Shown in pieces: positions 55,441 through 64,000 of a DNA stretch of 64,000 nt. The position numbers and the translations under genes are program-made. The stretch's first letter is position 1. The number at the start of each line of letters is the position of its first letter. This stretch comes from Polynucleobacter sp. MWH-UH35A (lineage in GTDB: Bacteria > Pseudomonadota > Gammaproteobacteria > Burkholderiales > Burkholderiaceae). The notes below the pieces were generated by a model. That model ran no database searches and was not told where the DNA came from. It saw only the letters and a list, made by a program, of their open reading frames with translations. The stretch is taken from NCBI RefSeq assembly GCF_018687075.1, contig NZ_CP061285.1:248001-312000 (forward strand), given 5' to 3'.

Positions 55441-56513
55441 ATTTAGCTAAAGTGGATTCCCTTTTCTGGAAGGGTAAAAAAGTTTTTTTAACGGGTCACA
55501 CTGGCTTCAAGGGAAGTTGGCTATCTCTTTGGCTTAGCTCCATGGGTGCGGAGGTCGCTGGTTATGCATTAGCGCCAAATACCACGCCAAATCTTTTTGA
55601 TGTCTTGAACATCAAGGGTCAAATAAAGACATCGCACATTGCTGACATTAGAAATCTAGAAATTTTAAAAAGTGCCATGCTTGAGGCGTCCCCGGATATT
55701 TTGATTCATATGGCTGCACAACCCCTAGTACGCTACTCTTATGAGAATCCTGTTGAAACCTATGCAGTTAATGTAATGGGCACGGTAAACGTCTTGGAGT
55801 CGGCAAGAAAAATCCAGTCACTTAGAGCAACTGTAGTTGTTACTACAGATAAATGTTATGAAAACAAAGAGTGGGTGTGGGGATATCGTGAGAATGAGCC
55901 GATGGGTGGTCATGACCCCTACAGTAATAGCAAGGGATGCGCTGAGCTAGTGACTTCTGCATATCGCCAATCGTTTTTTAATCTAGCGGATAATCACAAT
56001 GCTGTAGCTTCAGCTAGAGCAGGTAATGTAATTGGTGGTGGAGATTGGTCTATTGATCGACTTATTCCTGATGCAATTAAAGCATTTGAAGCCAATCAAT
56101 CCCTGACGATTCGTAATCCACTAGCAACGCGTCCATGGCAGCATGTTTTGGAGCCCCTATCTGGGTATCTCATTCTGGCGCAAGGGCTTTATGAAAAGGG
56201 AGGCTCACTGGCTTCTGGATGGAATTTTGGTCCTAGAGATGAAGATAACCGTTCTGTGCAGGAGGTTATTGATCTCATGATTTCAGGTTGGGGTGGAGCG
56301 GCTCAATGGGAGAGGGATGGTGCAGGGCAGCCTCATGAGGCAAATCTATTGAAATTGGATTGCTCAAAAGCACGTCAGCAACTTGGCTGGGTTCCAAAAT
56401 GGGATCTAGAAACAGCCATCAAAAAAATTGTAGAGTGGCAAAAGTCATTTCAAGGCAATGCAAATATGCGAGATGTTAGTCTTGCTCAAATTAATCAATA
56501 TACCAATACCTAG
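55437..56513 (+). CDS. rfbG: CDP-glucose 4,6-dehydratase
   Basis: Produces CDP-4-keto-6-deoxyglucose. It has 358 residues with the family-typical [14 protein letters not shown] at 20-33 (distinct from the dTDP enzyme), [11 protein letters not shown] and [14 protein letters not shown] containing the Tyr/Lys pair. The ATG at 55437 overlaps the rfbF stop. The rfbH start follows after 7 bases. Confidence 0.95.
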   Translation: MNLAKVDSLFWKGKKVFLTGHTGFKGSWLSLWLSSMGAEVAGYALAPNTTPNLFDVLNIKGQIKTSHIADIRNLEILKSAMLEASPDILIHMAAQPLVRYSYENPVETYAVNVMGTVNVLESARKIQSLRATVVVTTDKCYENKEWVWGYRENEPMGGHDPYSNSKGCAELVTSAYRQSFFNLADNHNAVASARAGNVIGGGDWSIDRLIPDAIKAFEANQSLTIRNPLATRPWQHVLEPLSGYLILAQGLYEKGGSLASGWNFGPRDEDNRSVQEVIDLMISGWGGAAQWERDGAGQPHEANLLKLDCSKARQQLGWVPKWDLETAIKKIVEWQKSFQGNANMRDVSLAQINQYTNT

Positions 56514-56520
56514 GTTATTT

Positions 56521-57864
56521 ATGAACACACAAGTAATTGATATTAAAAAACTCGAGCAAGAAAAAATTCGCAAGCAAATTGCTGATTTGGTTGATCAGTA
56601 TGCGGCCATTGAATTTGCCCCAAAAGCATTTACACCAGAACAAACAGTCATTCCTCCATCAGGTAAAGTCATTGGTGCTGAAGAACTTAAAAATATGGTG
56701 GATGCTTCATTAGATGGCTGGTTAACAACAGGGCGCTTTAATGATCTTTTTGAGAAAAAGCTTGCAGAATTCATTGGCGTAAAACATGCCATTACTGTTA
56801 ATTCTGGGTCTTCCGCTAATCTAGTGGCATTTTCAACTCTGACTTCATCTAAGCTCGGAGATCGTGCTATTAAGCAGGGTGATGAGGTAATTGGTGTGGC
56901 CGCTGGCTTTCCAACAACAGTTAACCCCATTATTCAATTTGGCGCTGTACCGGTATTTGTTGATGTAGATCCGGTTACTCATAATATTGATGCCTCTAAG
57001 ATTGAGGCAGCAATAAGCCCCAAGACGAAAGCGATTATGTTGGCTCATTCGCTGGGTAATCCATTTAACTTAGATCTAGTCACGGCAATATGTAAAAAAT
57101 ATAACCTTTGGCTTGTTGAAGATTGTTGCGATGCCTTAGGCACAACCTATAAAGGTCAGATGGTAGGCACTTTTGGTGATATTGCTACCCTCAGTTTCTA
57201 TCCTGCACACCATATAACAATGGGTGAGGGTGGGGCAGTATTTACGAACAACTTTGAATTGAAGCAGATTGCTGAAAGCTTTCGTGATTGGGGGCGCGAT
57301 TGTTATTGCCCACCGGGAAAAGACAATACTTGCGGCAAACGATTTTGCTGGAAGTTAGGAAATTTACCTGAAGGATACGATCATAAATATACCTACAGTC
57401 ATTTGGGATATAACCTGAAGATTACTGATATGCAGGCAGCCTGCGCTTTGGCGCAGCTTGAAAAAGCACCCGCATTTATTCAGGCCCGTAAGGACAACTT
57501 TAAATTTCTAAAAGAACGTCTGAAGTCTTGTGAAGAATTTTTGCAGTTACCTGAAGCTACTGAAGGATCGGATTCATCATGGTTTGGATTTCCAATTACT
57601 GTGAAAGAATCATCCCCTGTTTCTAGACTCGATTTAACTACCTATCTCGATCAAAATAAGATTGGCACTCGTTTGTTATTTGCCGGTAATTTGACTCGTC
57701 AGCCTTATATGGTTAATGCAAAATATCGCGTCAGTGGCGAGTTAGTTAATACTGATAATGTAATGAGCAATACATTTTGGATAGGGGTTCAGCCTGCCCT
57801 AACCAAAGAGATGCTGGAGTATGTGGCTGTAAAAATTGAAACCTTCTTAGGTATAAATTTTTGA
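56521..57864 (+). CDS. rfbH: CDP-6-deoxy-L-threo-D-glycero-4-hexulose 3-dehydrase (E1)
   Basis: The PMP- and [2Fe-2S]-dependent enzyme that starts C3 deoxygenation of CDP-4-keto-6-deoxyglucose. It has 447 residues. The PLP Lys is replaced by His230 ([13 protein letters not shown]). The iron-sulfur ligands fit the E1 pattern: [12 protein letters not shown] then GKRFC (C-x-C-x7-C-x4-C). Its usual electron donor, E3 reductase (RfbI), is not in the window. The stop overlaps the next gene by 4 bases. Confidence 0.93.
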   Translation: MNTQVIDIKKLEQEKIRKQIADLVDQYAAIEFAPKAFTPEQTVIPPSGKVIGAEELKNMVDASLDGWLTTGRFNDLFEKKLAEFIGVKHAITVNSGSSANLVAFSTLTSSKLGDRAIKQGDEVIGVAAGFPTTVNPIIQFGAVPVFVDVDPVTHNIDASKIEAAISPKTKAIMLAHSLGNPFNLDLVTAICKKYNLWLVEDCCDALGTTYKGQMVGTFGDIATLSFYPAHHITMGEGGAVFTNNFELKQIAESFRDWGRDCYCPPGKDNTCGKRFCWKLGNLPEGYDHKYTYSHLGYNLKITDMQAACALAQLEKAPAFIQARKDNFKFLKERLKSCEEFLQLPEATEGSDSSWFGFPITVKESSPVSRLDLTTYLDQNKIGTRLLFAGNLTRQPYMVNAKYRVSGELVNTDNVMSNTFWIGVQPALTKEMLEYVAVKIETFLGINF

Positions 57865-58901
57865 AGTATTTGTGCCCCCCTGAAGATCTTACTCAAATTA
57901 ATGAGGCCCTAAGACCTGAGTTTGAAAAACTTAGAAGTAAGGTGATTTTTATATCGGGGGCGACAGGATTTATTGGAAAAAATATCCTTGAGTCCATTCT
58001 ATGGATTAATGAAAAAAATAATTTAGATTTAAAAATATTTGCAATATCTAGAGATCCAAAATCATTTTTTTCTAAGTACCCACATTTTCAAATGCATGCA
58101 TGCTTTGAGCTCTTCAAAGCTGATATTCGTGATGAAATAGATTCGCTTCCTGTCGAAAAAATTGATTTTGTGATTCATGCCGCGACTGATGTAGTGAGAC
58201 AAAAAAATTTAATCGATATTCTTGGTGCCTGTGTCGACGGTACAAATAACATTCTTTCCTTTGCTGGGAAAAGGGGTTGTCAAAGTTTTTTATTGCTAAG
58301 TTCCGGTGCGGTATATGGAAATTCTCCTGTTTCTGCTGATGGGCTTGAAGAAAGTCAGTGTGGGGGCGTTGACCTGCAATCCTCAAAGTCTGCATATGCC
58401 TTGGGAAAACAACTCTCAGAGTGGATTACCTATCAGTCAAGAGCTGATTTGATGCAGGTAAAGGTGGCAAGATGCTTTGCTTTCGTGGGCCCATATTTGC
58501 CGCTAGACCAGCACTTTGCAATTGGTAATTTTATTAAATCGTCTCTGCTTGATGAGGATATAGAAATTAAAGGTGATGGCACCCCTCTCAGAACATATCT
58601 ATATACATCTGATTTGTGTGTGTGGCTTTTAAAAATTCTAGTTAATGGTTTACCAGATACGGTACTCAATGTAGGTGGCGATCAAGTATTTTCTATTGAA
58701 GAGTTAGCCTATCTCGTTAAGGAGGTAGTCAATCCTAATATTCAGGTCAAAGTTCATCAGCCCCCTAATGGAATTTCTGATAGATATATACCTAATATAA
58801 ATAAAATTGCTAGTGAGATGGATCTGCGCCCGACGATCCAACTAAGAGAAGCCATTAGCAAGACCGTTAATTGGAATATGAAATATGCCCATATCAAGTA
58901 A
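57861..58901 (+). CDS. NAD(P)-dependent SDR epimerase/reductase of the CDP-sugar module
   Basis: An extended SDR of 346 residues from a TTG start overlapping the rfbH stop. NAD-binding SGATGFIG is at 32-39; catalytic Tyr179/Lys183 lie in SAYALGKQ, with [10 protein letters not shown] at 145-154. A 25-residue extension precedes the fold. By position it should be the keto-reductase finishing the CDP-dideoxy sugar (compare CDP-abequose and CDP-paratose synthases), or, given the transketolase genes next, reduce a branched keto-sugar. It overlaps the transketolase N-subunit start by 17 bases. Confidence 0.75.
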   Translation: MKYLCPPEDLTQINEALRPEFEKLRSKVIFISGATGFIGKNILESILWINEKNNLDLKIFAISRDPKSFFSKYPHFQMHACFELFKADIRDEIDSLPVEKIDFVIHAATDVVRQKNLIDILGACVDGTNNILSFAGKRGCQSFLLLSSGAVYGNSPVSADGLEESQCGGVDLQSSKSAYALGKQLSEWITYQSRADLMQVKVARCFAFVGPYLPLDQHFAIGNFIKSSLLDEDIEIKGDGTPLRTYLYTSDLCVWLLKILVNGLPDTVLNVGGDQVFSIEELAYLVKEVVNPNIQVKVHQPPNGISDRYIPNINKIASEMDLRPTIQLREAISKTVNWNMKYAHIK

Positions 58902-59694
58902 AGAGCTATCTAAACAGATCAGAGTAAGTGCTTTAAAAATGGTTACCAAGGCCAAGGCTTCGCATATTGGAAGCGCATTATCGATTGCGGATATAGTGGC
59001 TGTGCTGTATGCAGATATATTAAATGTGTCGCCAAAGAATTCTAAAGATAGCGTAAGAGATCGATTGATCCTAAGCAAAGGGCATGCTTGTGTAGCCGTG
59101 TATGCCGCATTGGCTGAAATAGGCTTTTTTCCAAAAAAAGATTTGGAAAGTTATGGTGATAACTATTCCGCTTTAATGAACCATATTAGCCATAAAGTTC
59201 CTGGCGTTGAGTTTTCTACTGGCGCTCTTGGACACGGCCTTCCATTTGGTGTGGGTAAGGCACTTTTTGCTAAGAAGAAGAAATTAGATTGGCGTGTTTT
59301 TGTTATCCTTAGTGATGGTGAGCTAGATGAGGGCAGCAATTGGGAGGCGCTGATGTTTGCCGCTCATCATCAGCTTGATAACCTAACCATGATTATTGAT
59401 TACAACAAGCTGCAAAGCTTGACTAGTATTGAAAAGACTTTGGGCCTAGAGCCTCTTGCGGATAAATTTAAGGCATTTGGAGCGCATGTAATTGATTTGG
59501 ATGGCCACGATCATTTGGCCTTAACCAAAAATTTGCAGGCACCGGAGGTTGGGAAGCCTAAAGCGATCATTGCCCACACAATAAAAGGTAGGGGTGTTAG
59601 CTTCATGGAGAACCAGGTAATTTGGCACTATCGTAGTCCAAATGAAGATCAGCTTGCTCAAGCTCTCAAAGAAATCGAGGCTCACTATGCGTAA
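58885..59694 (+). CDS. Transketolase, N-terminal (TPP-binding) subunit
   Basis: A 269-residue half-transketolase. It has SKGHA at 64-68 (catalytic-region His), the TPP/Mg motif DGELDEGSNWEA at 144-155 and the Asn ligand in IIDYNKLQ at 170-177. Split transketolases occur in archaea and in some biosynthetic clusters. Placement inside an O-antigen operon, overlapping both neighbours, argues for a dedicated sugar-branching role rather than pentose phosphate metabolism. It overlaps the C-subunit gene by 8 bases. Confidence 0.85.
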   Translation: MPISSKELSKQIRVSALKMVTKAKASHIGSALSIADIVAVLYADILNVSPKNSKDSVRDRLILSKGHACVAVYAALAEIGFFPKKDLESYGDNYSALMNHISHKVPGVEFSTGALGHGLPFGVGKALFAKKKKLDWRVFVILSDGELDEGSNWEALMFAAHHQLDNLTMIIDYNKLQSLTSIEKTLGLEPLADKFKAFGAHVIDLDGHDHLALTKNLQAPEVGKPKAIIAHTIKGRGVSFMENQVIWHYRSPNEDQLAQALKEIEAHYA

Positions 59695-60571
59695 CGCGTT
59701 TATTGAAGAGTTAGTAGAGCTTGCGAAGACAAATTCGAATATTGTATTAATGGTTGGGGATTTGGGTTTTTCTGTTGTCGAGCCATTTCAAGATGCTTAT
59801 CCAGACAGATTTTTTAATGCTGGCGTAGCAGAGCAAAATATGATGAGTATGGCTGCGGGCTTGGCATCTGAGGGTTGTCATGCGTTTGTTTATTCAATTG
59901 CTAACTTCCCCACTTTTAGGTGTGCTGAACAAATTAGAAATGACGTTGCCTATCATCAGCTGCCAGTAACTATAGTAGCCGTTGGTGGAGGTTTAGCATA
60001 TGGAAACTTGGGTTACTCACATCATGCTGTGCAGGACTATGCCCTCATGAGATCCATGCCTAATATGCTGATTTCAGCGCCCGGCGATCCTATGGAGGTG
60101 CGAGCTTGTTTGCGGTATTTAACTAGCCACCCTCAGCCATCCTATTTAAGACTTGGAAAGGCTGGGGAGTTATGTCTTCATGACTCAGTCCCGTCAATAG
60201 AGCCAGGGATATGGCAGAGAATTACTAATAGCAGTGGTCCGAAAAATAGAGCCATCTTAGCAACTGGTAATGGTTTGCAAATTGCCAAAAATTGGCAGCA
60301 AGGAGGTCAATATCTCGACCACGATTTATACAGCCTGCCGCTATGGGGTATAACTCAAAAAAATCTCCAGACAAATCAAGTGGAAAAATTTGAGAAACTT
60401 GTGACAGTGGAAGATCACTTGTTAGATGCCGGCTTTGGTAGTTGGATGCTCGAATCTTTAATTAATGAACCTAAGCTAATTGAGAGGTTAGCGTTAAAAG
60501 CACTTGATCCAAGTGTATGCGGATTAGTTGCAAGTCAAAATGAATTACATAAAGCTAGTAATTTAGAGTGA
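59687..60571 (+). CDS. Transketolase, C-terminal (pyrimidine-binding) subunit
   Basis: The partner half, 294 residues from ATG 59687. It contains the PYR domain with the TPP-activating Glu49 in GVAEQNMMSMAAGLA, then VGGGLAYGNLGYSHHAVQDYA, and a C-terminal transketolase domain. Together with the preceding gene it forms one complete enzyme, probably an alpha2beta2 tetramer. It is the last enzyme gene before the Wzx-like flippase. Confidence 0.85.
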   Translation: MRNAFIEELVELAKTNSNIVLMVGDLGFSVVEPFQDAYPDRFFNAGVAEQNMMSMAAGLASEGCHAFVYSIANFPTFRCAEQIRNDVAYHQLPVTIVAVGGGLAYGNLGYSHHAVQDYALMRSMPNMLISAPGDPMEVRACLRYLTSHPQPSYLRLGKAGELCLHDSVPSIEPGIWQRITNSSGPKNRAILATGNGLQIAKNWQQGGQYLDHDLYSLPLWGITQKNLQTNQVEKFEKLVTVEDHLLDAGFGSWMLESLINEPKLIERLALKALDPSVCGLVASQNELHKASNLE

Positions 60572-60665
60572 TATTAAAACTGCAAATAGTTTATCTTCAA
60601 AGATTCTCTGTGAAAATTACATCTGATTACTTATAAATTTAGAAAATATAATTGACTGGTAAGAA

Positions 60666-62096
60666 TTGATTAAAGTAATCCTTGGAAGACTACTGCAGTT
60701 CATGCTTGCATTAGCAATGATGCGTGCTGGCACTACACTGTTGTCTCCGCCAGAGATGGGGAAGGTGTCGTTAGTTGTTGCTACCGCTGGATTCTTCACA
60801 CTTTTTCTGATTAATCCTGTTGGCATGTTTATTAATCGTCGTTTGCATGCATGGTATTTCAGTGGTGCGGCAAAATACTATTTATGGCGATATTCGTTGT
60901 ATTTGGTATTTATCGCTTTTATTGCTGCCATATTGGTAGCTCTCTTGAATGTAGACAATATTTTAAGCATTGGAATTTCACTTCCATGGTTGATTACTTT
61001 GGTATGTGGTTCTTTAATAATTAATACGATAAATCAAACTTCCATCCCATCTCTAAATATGTTGGGATTTAGCAAAGAATTTTTAGTTCTATCGCTTGCA
61101 ACGACCCTAGCCAGTTTTATTGGTGCAATTTTATTAGCTAGTGCAATAGAGTTAAGTGCGCAATATTGGCTTCTGGGTATTTTATTTGGCCAAGCAATTT
61201 TTGCATTTCTGGGCTCAAAAGTCTTATGCGATAAGCTGCAAACTAAAAGTTTAGTATATGCACCCCTTGGTATCAGCAGGCAAAATCTCAATAACTTATT
61301 TCATTTTGCATGGCCGGTTTCCATTGCAGCTGGCTTAGGCTGGGCTCAGAGTCAAGGTTATCGCTATCTCATGGGGGATCAATTGGGGTTGATGCAGTTG
61401 GGTTTGTTTGTGGCTGGTTACGGCATTAGTGCTGGCATTATTGCCGCATTTGAATCGATATTGACTACGTATTTTCAGCCAATGTTGTATCGAGATGCAA
61501 ATACAATCTCCGCAAGCAATCAAGCTCAGGCATGGAATAGGTATGCTGTCGTTGTTATTCCGTCGCTCTTATTGACTGCTGCATTTGTCATTGCCACTTC
61601 GTCTGAGTTAACTCAGTTGTTATTGGGTCCTAATTTCCAAGGCGCCTCAAATTTTGTAATCTGGGGAGCTTTGGCAGAGTTGTCGAGGGCATTGGTAGGT
61701 GTTTATACACTAATTGCACACATATTTACGCGCACCAGAATGCTCATTATTCCCGGGTTAATTGGAGCCATTTTCTCAGTTGGATTATGCGTAATATTAG
61801 TGCCTACATATGGGGGGGTTGGTGCGGGTATAGGTTTGGCCGTTTCTGGATTTTTAATGCTTTTAATCTTTCATATATTGTTTGTAAAAAATGTTGGTGG
61901 AGTAGTCTGTTCTTCTAAAATATTGGTTGCTATATTGTTTTCCCTAATAATGTGGGTAGTGTCGAATTTATTTCATTATTTTATAGAAAATACCACCTGG
62001 ATAATTACCATTGAATTTCTAGGTTTTATGGGGTTAATTTATCTATCAATGCAATATTATTTTCTGCAAGAGCACTTAAAAATGGGGGGAGCGTGA
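60666..62096 (+). CDS. Wzx-like polysaccharide flippase (oligosaccharide flippase family)
   Basis: A 476-residue polytopic membrane protein with about 12-14 hydrophobic segments of the MATE/MVF polysaccharide exporter type. It should flip undecaprenyl-linked O-units across the inner membrane. The start is TTG at 60666, limited by an in-frame TAA at 60660; the next ATG is 60702 but would cut into the first helix. It overlaps the next gene by 4 bases (GTGA). Confidence 0.8.
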   Translation: MIKVILGRLLQFMLALAMMRAGTTLLSPPEMGKVSLVVATAGFFTLFLINPVGMFINRRLHAWYFSGAAKYYLWRYSLYLVFIAFIAAILVALLNVDNILSIGISLPWLITLVCGSLIINTINQTSIPSLNMLGFSKEFLVLSLATTLASFIGAILLASAIELSAQYWLLGILFGQAIFAFLGSKVLCDKLQTKSLVYAPLGISRQNLNNLFHFAWPVSIAAGLGWAQSQGYRYLMGDQLGLMQLGLFVAGYGISAGIIAAFESILTTYFQPMLYRDANTISASNQAQAWNRYAVVVIPSLLLTAAFVIATSSELTQLLLGPNFQGASNFVIWGALAELSRALVGVYTLIAHIFTRTRMLIIPGLIGAIFSVGLCVILVPTYGGVGAGIGLAVSGFLMLLIFHILFVKNVGGVVCSSKILVAILFSLIMWVVSNLFHYFIENTTWIITIEFLGFMGLIYLSMQYYFLQEHLKMGGA

Positions 62097-63091
62097 AAAT
62101 TTTAGTTGTATGTATGAAGCATGGCTACGGCGACCCCAGCAGAGAGCTTTCATTCGAGTACTTTAATTTTTATCTAACTCTAAAGCAAATGGGTTATGAA
62201 GTAGAGCTATTTGACTACCTGTCTGAGATTAAGGTATTGGGAAAATGTGCAATGAATCAAAAATTGCTCAAATTAGTTCAAGAGTGGAAACCGGCAATCA
62301 CCCTCTTTTCTTTATATACTGATCAGTTTAATCCAGAGGTTGTGGATGAACTGCGCCGATATACCAAAACGATTTGCTTTTTCCATGATGACACGTGGAG
62401 AGTTGATTATTCTCGGTTTTGGGCAAAACAATTTGACTTCTTTACTACCCCAGACTTTTACGGTGAGCGCAAATATCGTGAAATTGGCTTGCCAAATGCA
62501 ATTTATTTTCCTTTTGGGTGCAATGAAAAGATTTCTCGTAACTTAGAGATCCCCAAAAAATATGATGTGTCATTTGTTGGTGGATGGCACCCTCATCGGG
62601 AATGGTTAATTAAGCGAATCAAAAAAGCGGGCATTAAAGTGGAGGTATTTGGCTATGGTTGGCCTAATGGTGAAATTGATCAAGAGGGCATGATTCGGGT
62701 GTTTAATGAAAGCCGAATTAATTTGAATCTTACAAACTCATCCTCATGGGATGTTAGATATCTAACATCCTCTTTGCACGCCATCAAAAGTAGCTTGCGT
62801 AGCAAGAAAACTATTGAGCAGTTAAAGGCAAGGATATTTGAGGTGAATGGGTGTAATGCTTTTCAGCTCTCATACTTTGTGGAGGGGTTGGCTAACTGCT
62901 ATGAAATTGATAAAGAAATTGCGGTATATGTCGATGTAAATGATTTGATTGATAAGATCAAATTTTATTTGGCTCATGACGAATTGCGAGAATCTATTGC
63001 GCAGGCTGCTTATTCTCGTACTATTCGTAATCACACCTTTGCCCAGCGTTTTAATGTGGTTTTTCAAAGAATGGGCTTACCAAATGCTTGA
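62093..63091 (+). CDS. CgeB-like glycosyltransferase
   Basis: A 332-residue protein with GT-B features: an N-terminal 'KILVVCMKHGYGDPS' strand-loop, TICFFHDDTWR, a C-terminal DVSFVGGWHPHREWLI and FNESRINLNLT, and a 'aRiFEv.gcnaf.Ls' segment, all resembling the CgeB/glycosyl transferase 1-2 family. The start is GTG overlapping the wzx stop. Donor sugar unknown. Confidence 0.75.
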   Translation: MKILVVCMKHGYGDPSRELSFEYFNFYLTLKQMGYEVELFDYLSEIKVLGKCAMNQKLLKLVQEWKPAITLFSLYTDQFNPEVVDELRRYTKTICFFHDDTWRVDYSRFWAKQFDFFTTPDFYGERKYREIGLPNAIYFPFGCNEKISRNLEIPKKYDVSFVGGWHPHREWLIKRIKKAGIKVEVFGYGWPNGEIDQEGMIRVFNESRINLNLTNSSSWDVRYLTSSLHAIKSSLRSKKTIEQLKARIFEVNGCNAFQLSYFVEGLANCYEIDKEIAVYVDVNDLIDKIKFYLAHDELRESIAQAAYSRTIRNHTFAQRFNVVFQRMGLPNA

Positions 63092-64000
63092 TGAGTCACC
63101 TTTAGTCTGTATTTGCATCCCTACATTTAATGTTGCGGTAACAGTAAAAGAGACGCTTGACTCTATCGTGGCCCAAACCTATCAAAATACGGTTATCCAT
63201 ATTTCAGATAACGCATCTACAGATGGTACGGTTAATGTTGTTAAATCTGTTCCGGATAAGCGGATTCAGATCCACTGTAATAGCGAAAATGTAGGTGGCG
63301 AAGGCAATTTCACTAGATGCATTGAACTGGCTGAAGGCAAGTACACCGCAATATTTCATGCGGATGATTTATACAATCCCGAGATGGTTTCAAGACAAGT
63401 TGACTTTCTTGAATCTAATCCCAATATTTGCGCAGTATTTACTGCGGCACACACAATTGATGAGAATGGGACTTTACTTTCAGAAATTTTAGCGCCGCCT
63501 TTTTGCAAAAAAGGGGATACTGCAATATATGATTTCAAAAATTTATTAAAAACAATCTTACTGCGTCGTAATTTTCTGGTTTGCCCTAGTGCTATGGTTA
63601 AAACAGAAACTTATAAAAATGTAATTAGACAGTGGGGTAGTAGTTTATTCAATTCAGCTTCCGATGTTGATACATGGTTAAGGCTTGCTAGTAGTGCACC
63701 CATAGCGGTAATTAATGAGCCACTCATGCGATATAGGATTAGTCAACTTCAGTATTCGGATAAGATTCGAAAAAGAACTAGTAAGACAGATTTTTTTCTC
63801 GTAATGGATCATTACTTATCTATACCAGAAGTAGTAAAAATATTGTCAAAAGAAGATTTTCGACATTATGGCTGGCTGTTGCGTCATGAAAATGTAGCTT
63901 GTGCATCTAATTTATTGGCAAATGGAGAGTCATTGGAAGCTAAGAATCTTCTGAAGGGTCTGATATGTTGGGATTCTCTCAATGCGGCAATTTCAACGCG
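63084..64000 (+). CDS. Glycosyltransferase family 2 protein, 3' end outside window
   Basis: Open frame from ATG 63084 to the window edge (305 codons visible). The GT2 start VCICIPTFNVAVTVKETLDSI, then SDNASTDGT, and AIFHADDLYNPEMV with the DD metal-binding pair are all present. It overlaps the previous gene by 8 bases and probably transfers an O-unit sugar. A stretch near residue 200-215 (SDVDTWLRLA) matches the usual acceptor-side motif. Confidence 0.88.
   Translation, partial: MLDESPLVCICIPTFNVAVTVKETLDSIVAQTYQNTVIHISDNASTDGTVNVVKSVPDKRIQIHCNSENVGGEGNFTRCIELAEGKYTAIFHADDLYNPEMVSRQVDFLESNPNICAVFTAAHTIDENGTLLSEILAPPFCKKGDTAIYDFKNLLKTILLRRNFLVCPSAMVKTETYKNVIRQWGSSLFNSASDVDTWLRLASSAPIAVINEPLMRYRISQLQYSDKIRKRTSKTDFFLVMDHYLSIPEVVKILSKEDFRHYGWLLRHENVACASNLLANGESLEAKNLLKGLICWDSLNAAIST

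Overview
This window is a 64 kb piece of chromosome from a betaproteobacterium, most likely Polynucleobacter or a close relative in the Burkholderiaceae. That placement is inferred from low GC, dense packing, and gene neighbourhoods such as yqgE-ruvX-pyrR-pyrB, exbB-exbD-lpxK-Trm112-kdsB-adk, tolQRAB-pal-cpoB-queC and ribBX-ribH-nusB. I see no tRNA, rRNA, CRISPR array, insertion sequence or phage gene.

Layout. (1) 1-2.8 kb: end of a YdcF-like gene, then yqgE, ruvX, pyrR, pyrB. (2) 2.8-18.6 kb: first envelope-glycan region. It holds a GT4 glycosyltransferase, DUF6492 and DUF5672 proteins, an O-antigen ligase-like protein, three leftward transferase-like genes (one GT17), dTDP-rhamnose genes rfbBDAC, waaC, a TolC-family protein, uppP, a DUF2721 protein and a UDP-xylose synthase. 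(3) 18.6-26.9 kb: trmB, gabD, nusB, ribH and ribBX, then four degenerate-looking minor pseudopilin genes, then ribD and ribE. (4) 26.9-49.6 kb: housekeeping genes (queC, tol-pal, glyA, nrdR, adk, kdsB, lpxK, exbBD, xseA, murB, yajQ-type, xerD, plsY, folE, HiPIP) with four toxin-antitoxin pairs and one orphan antitoxin inserted between them. (5) 49.9-64 kb: second O-antigen region. A GDP-sugar module (manC, gmd, GDP-colitose/fucose synthase, ColD-like dehydratase) is followed by a CDP-sugar module (rfbF, rfbG, rfbH, an SDR reductase), a split transketolase pair, a Wzx-like flippase and two glycosyltransferases; the last runs off the window.

How it works together. The two glycan regions would supply dTDP-L-rhamnose, UDP-xylose, GDP-4-keto-6-deoxymannose products (probably GDP-L-colitose) and a CDP-linked 3,6-dideoxy sugar. 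UppP, Wzx, the ligase-like protein and WaaC handle carrier lipid recycling, export, ligation and core assembly.

The most interesting candidate system is rfbFGH + SDR + two-subunit transketolase. Its gene order suggests a thiamine-dependent step that adds a two-carbon ketol branch to a CDP-4-keto-3,6-dideoxyhexose. Other notable points are an in-frame stop in a FimT-like gene, a PilW-like gene with no prepilin leader, and palindromic operators placed almost at the start codon of two toxin-first TA operons.
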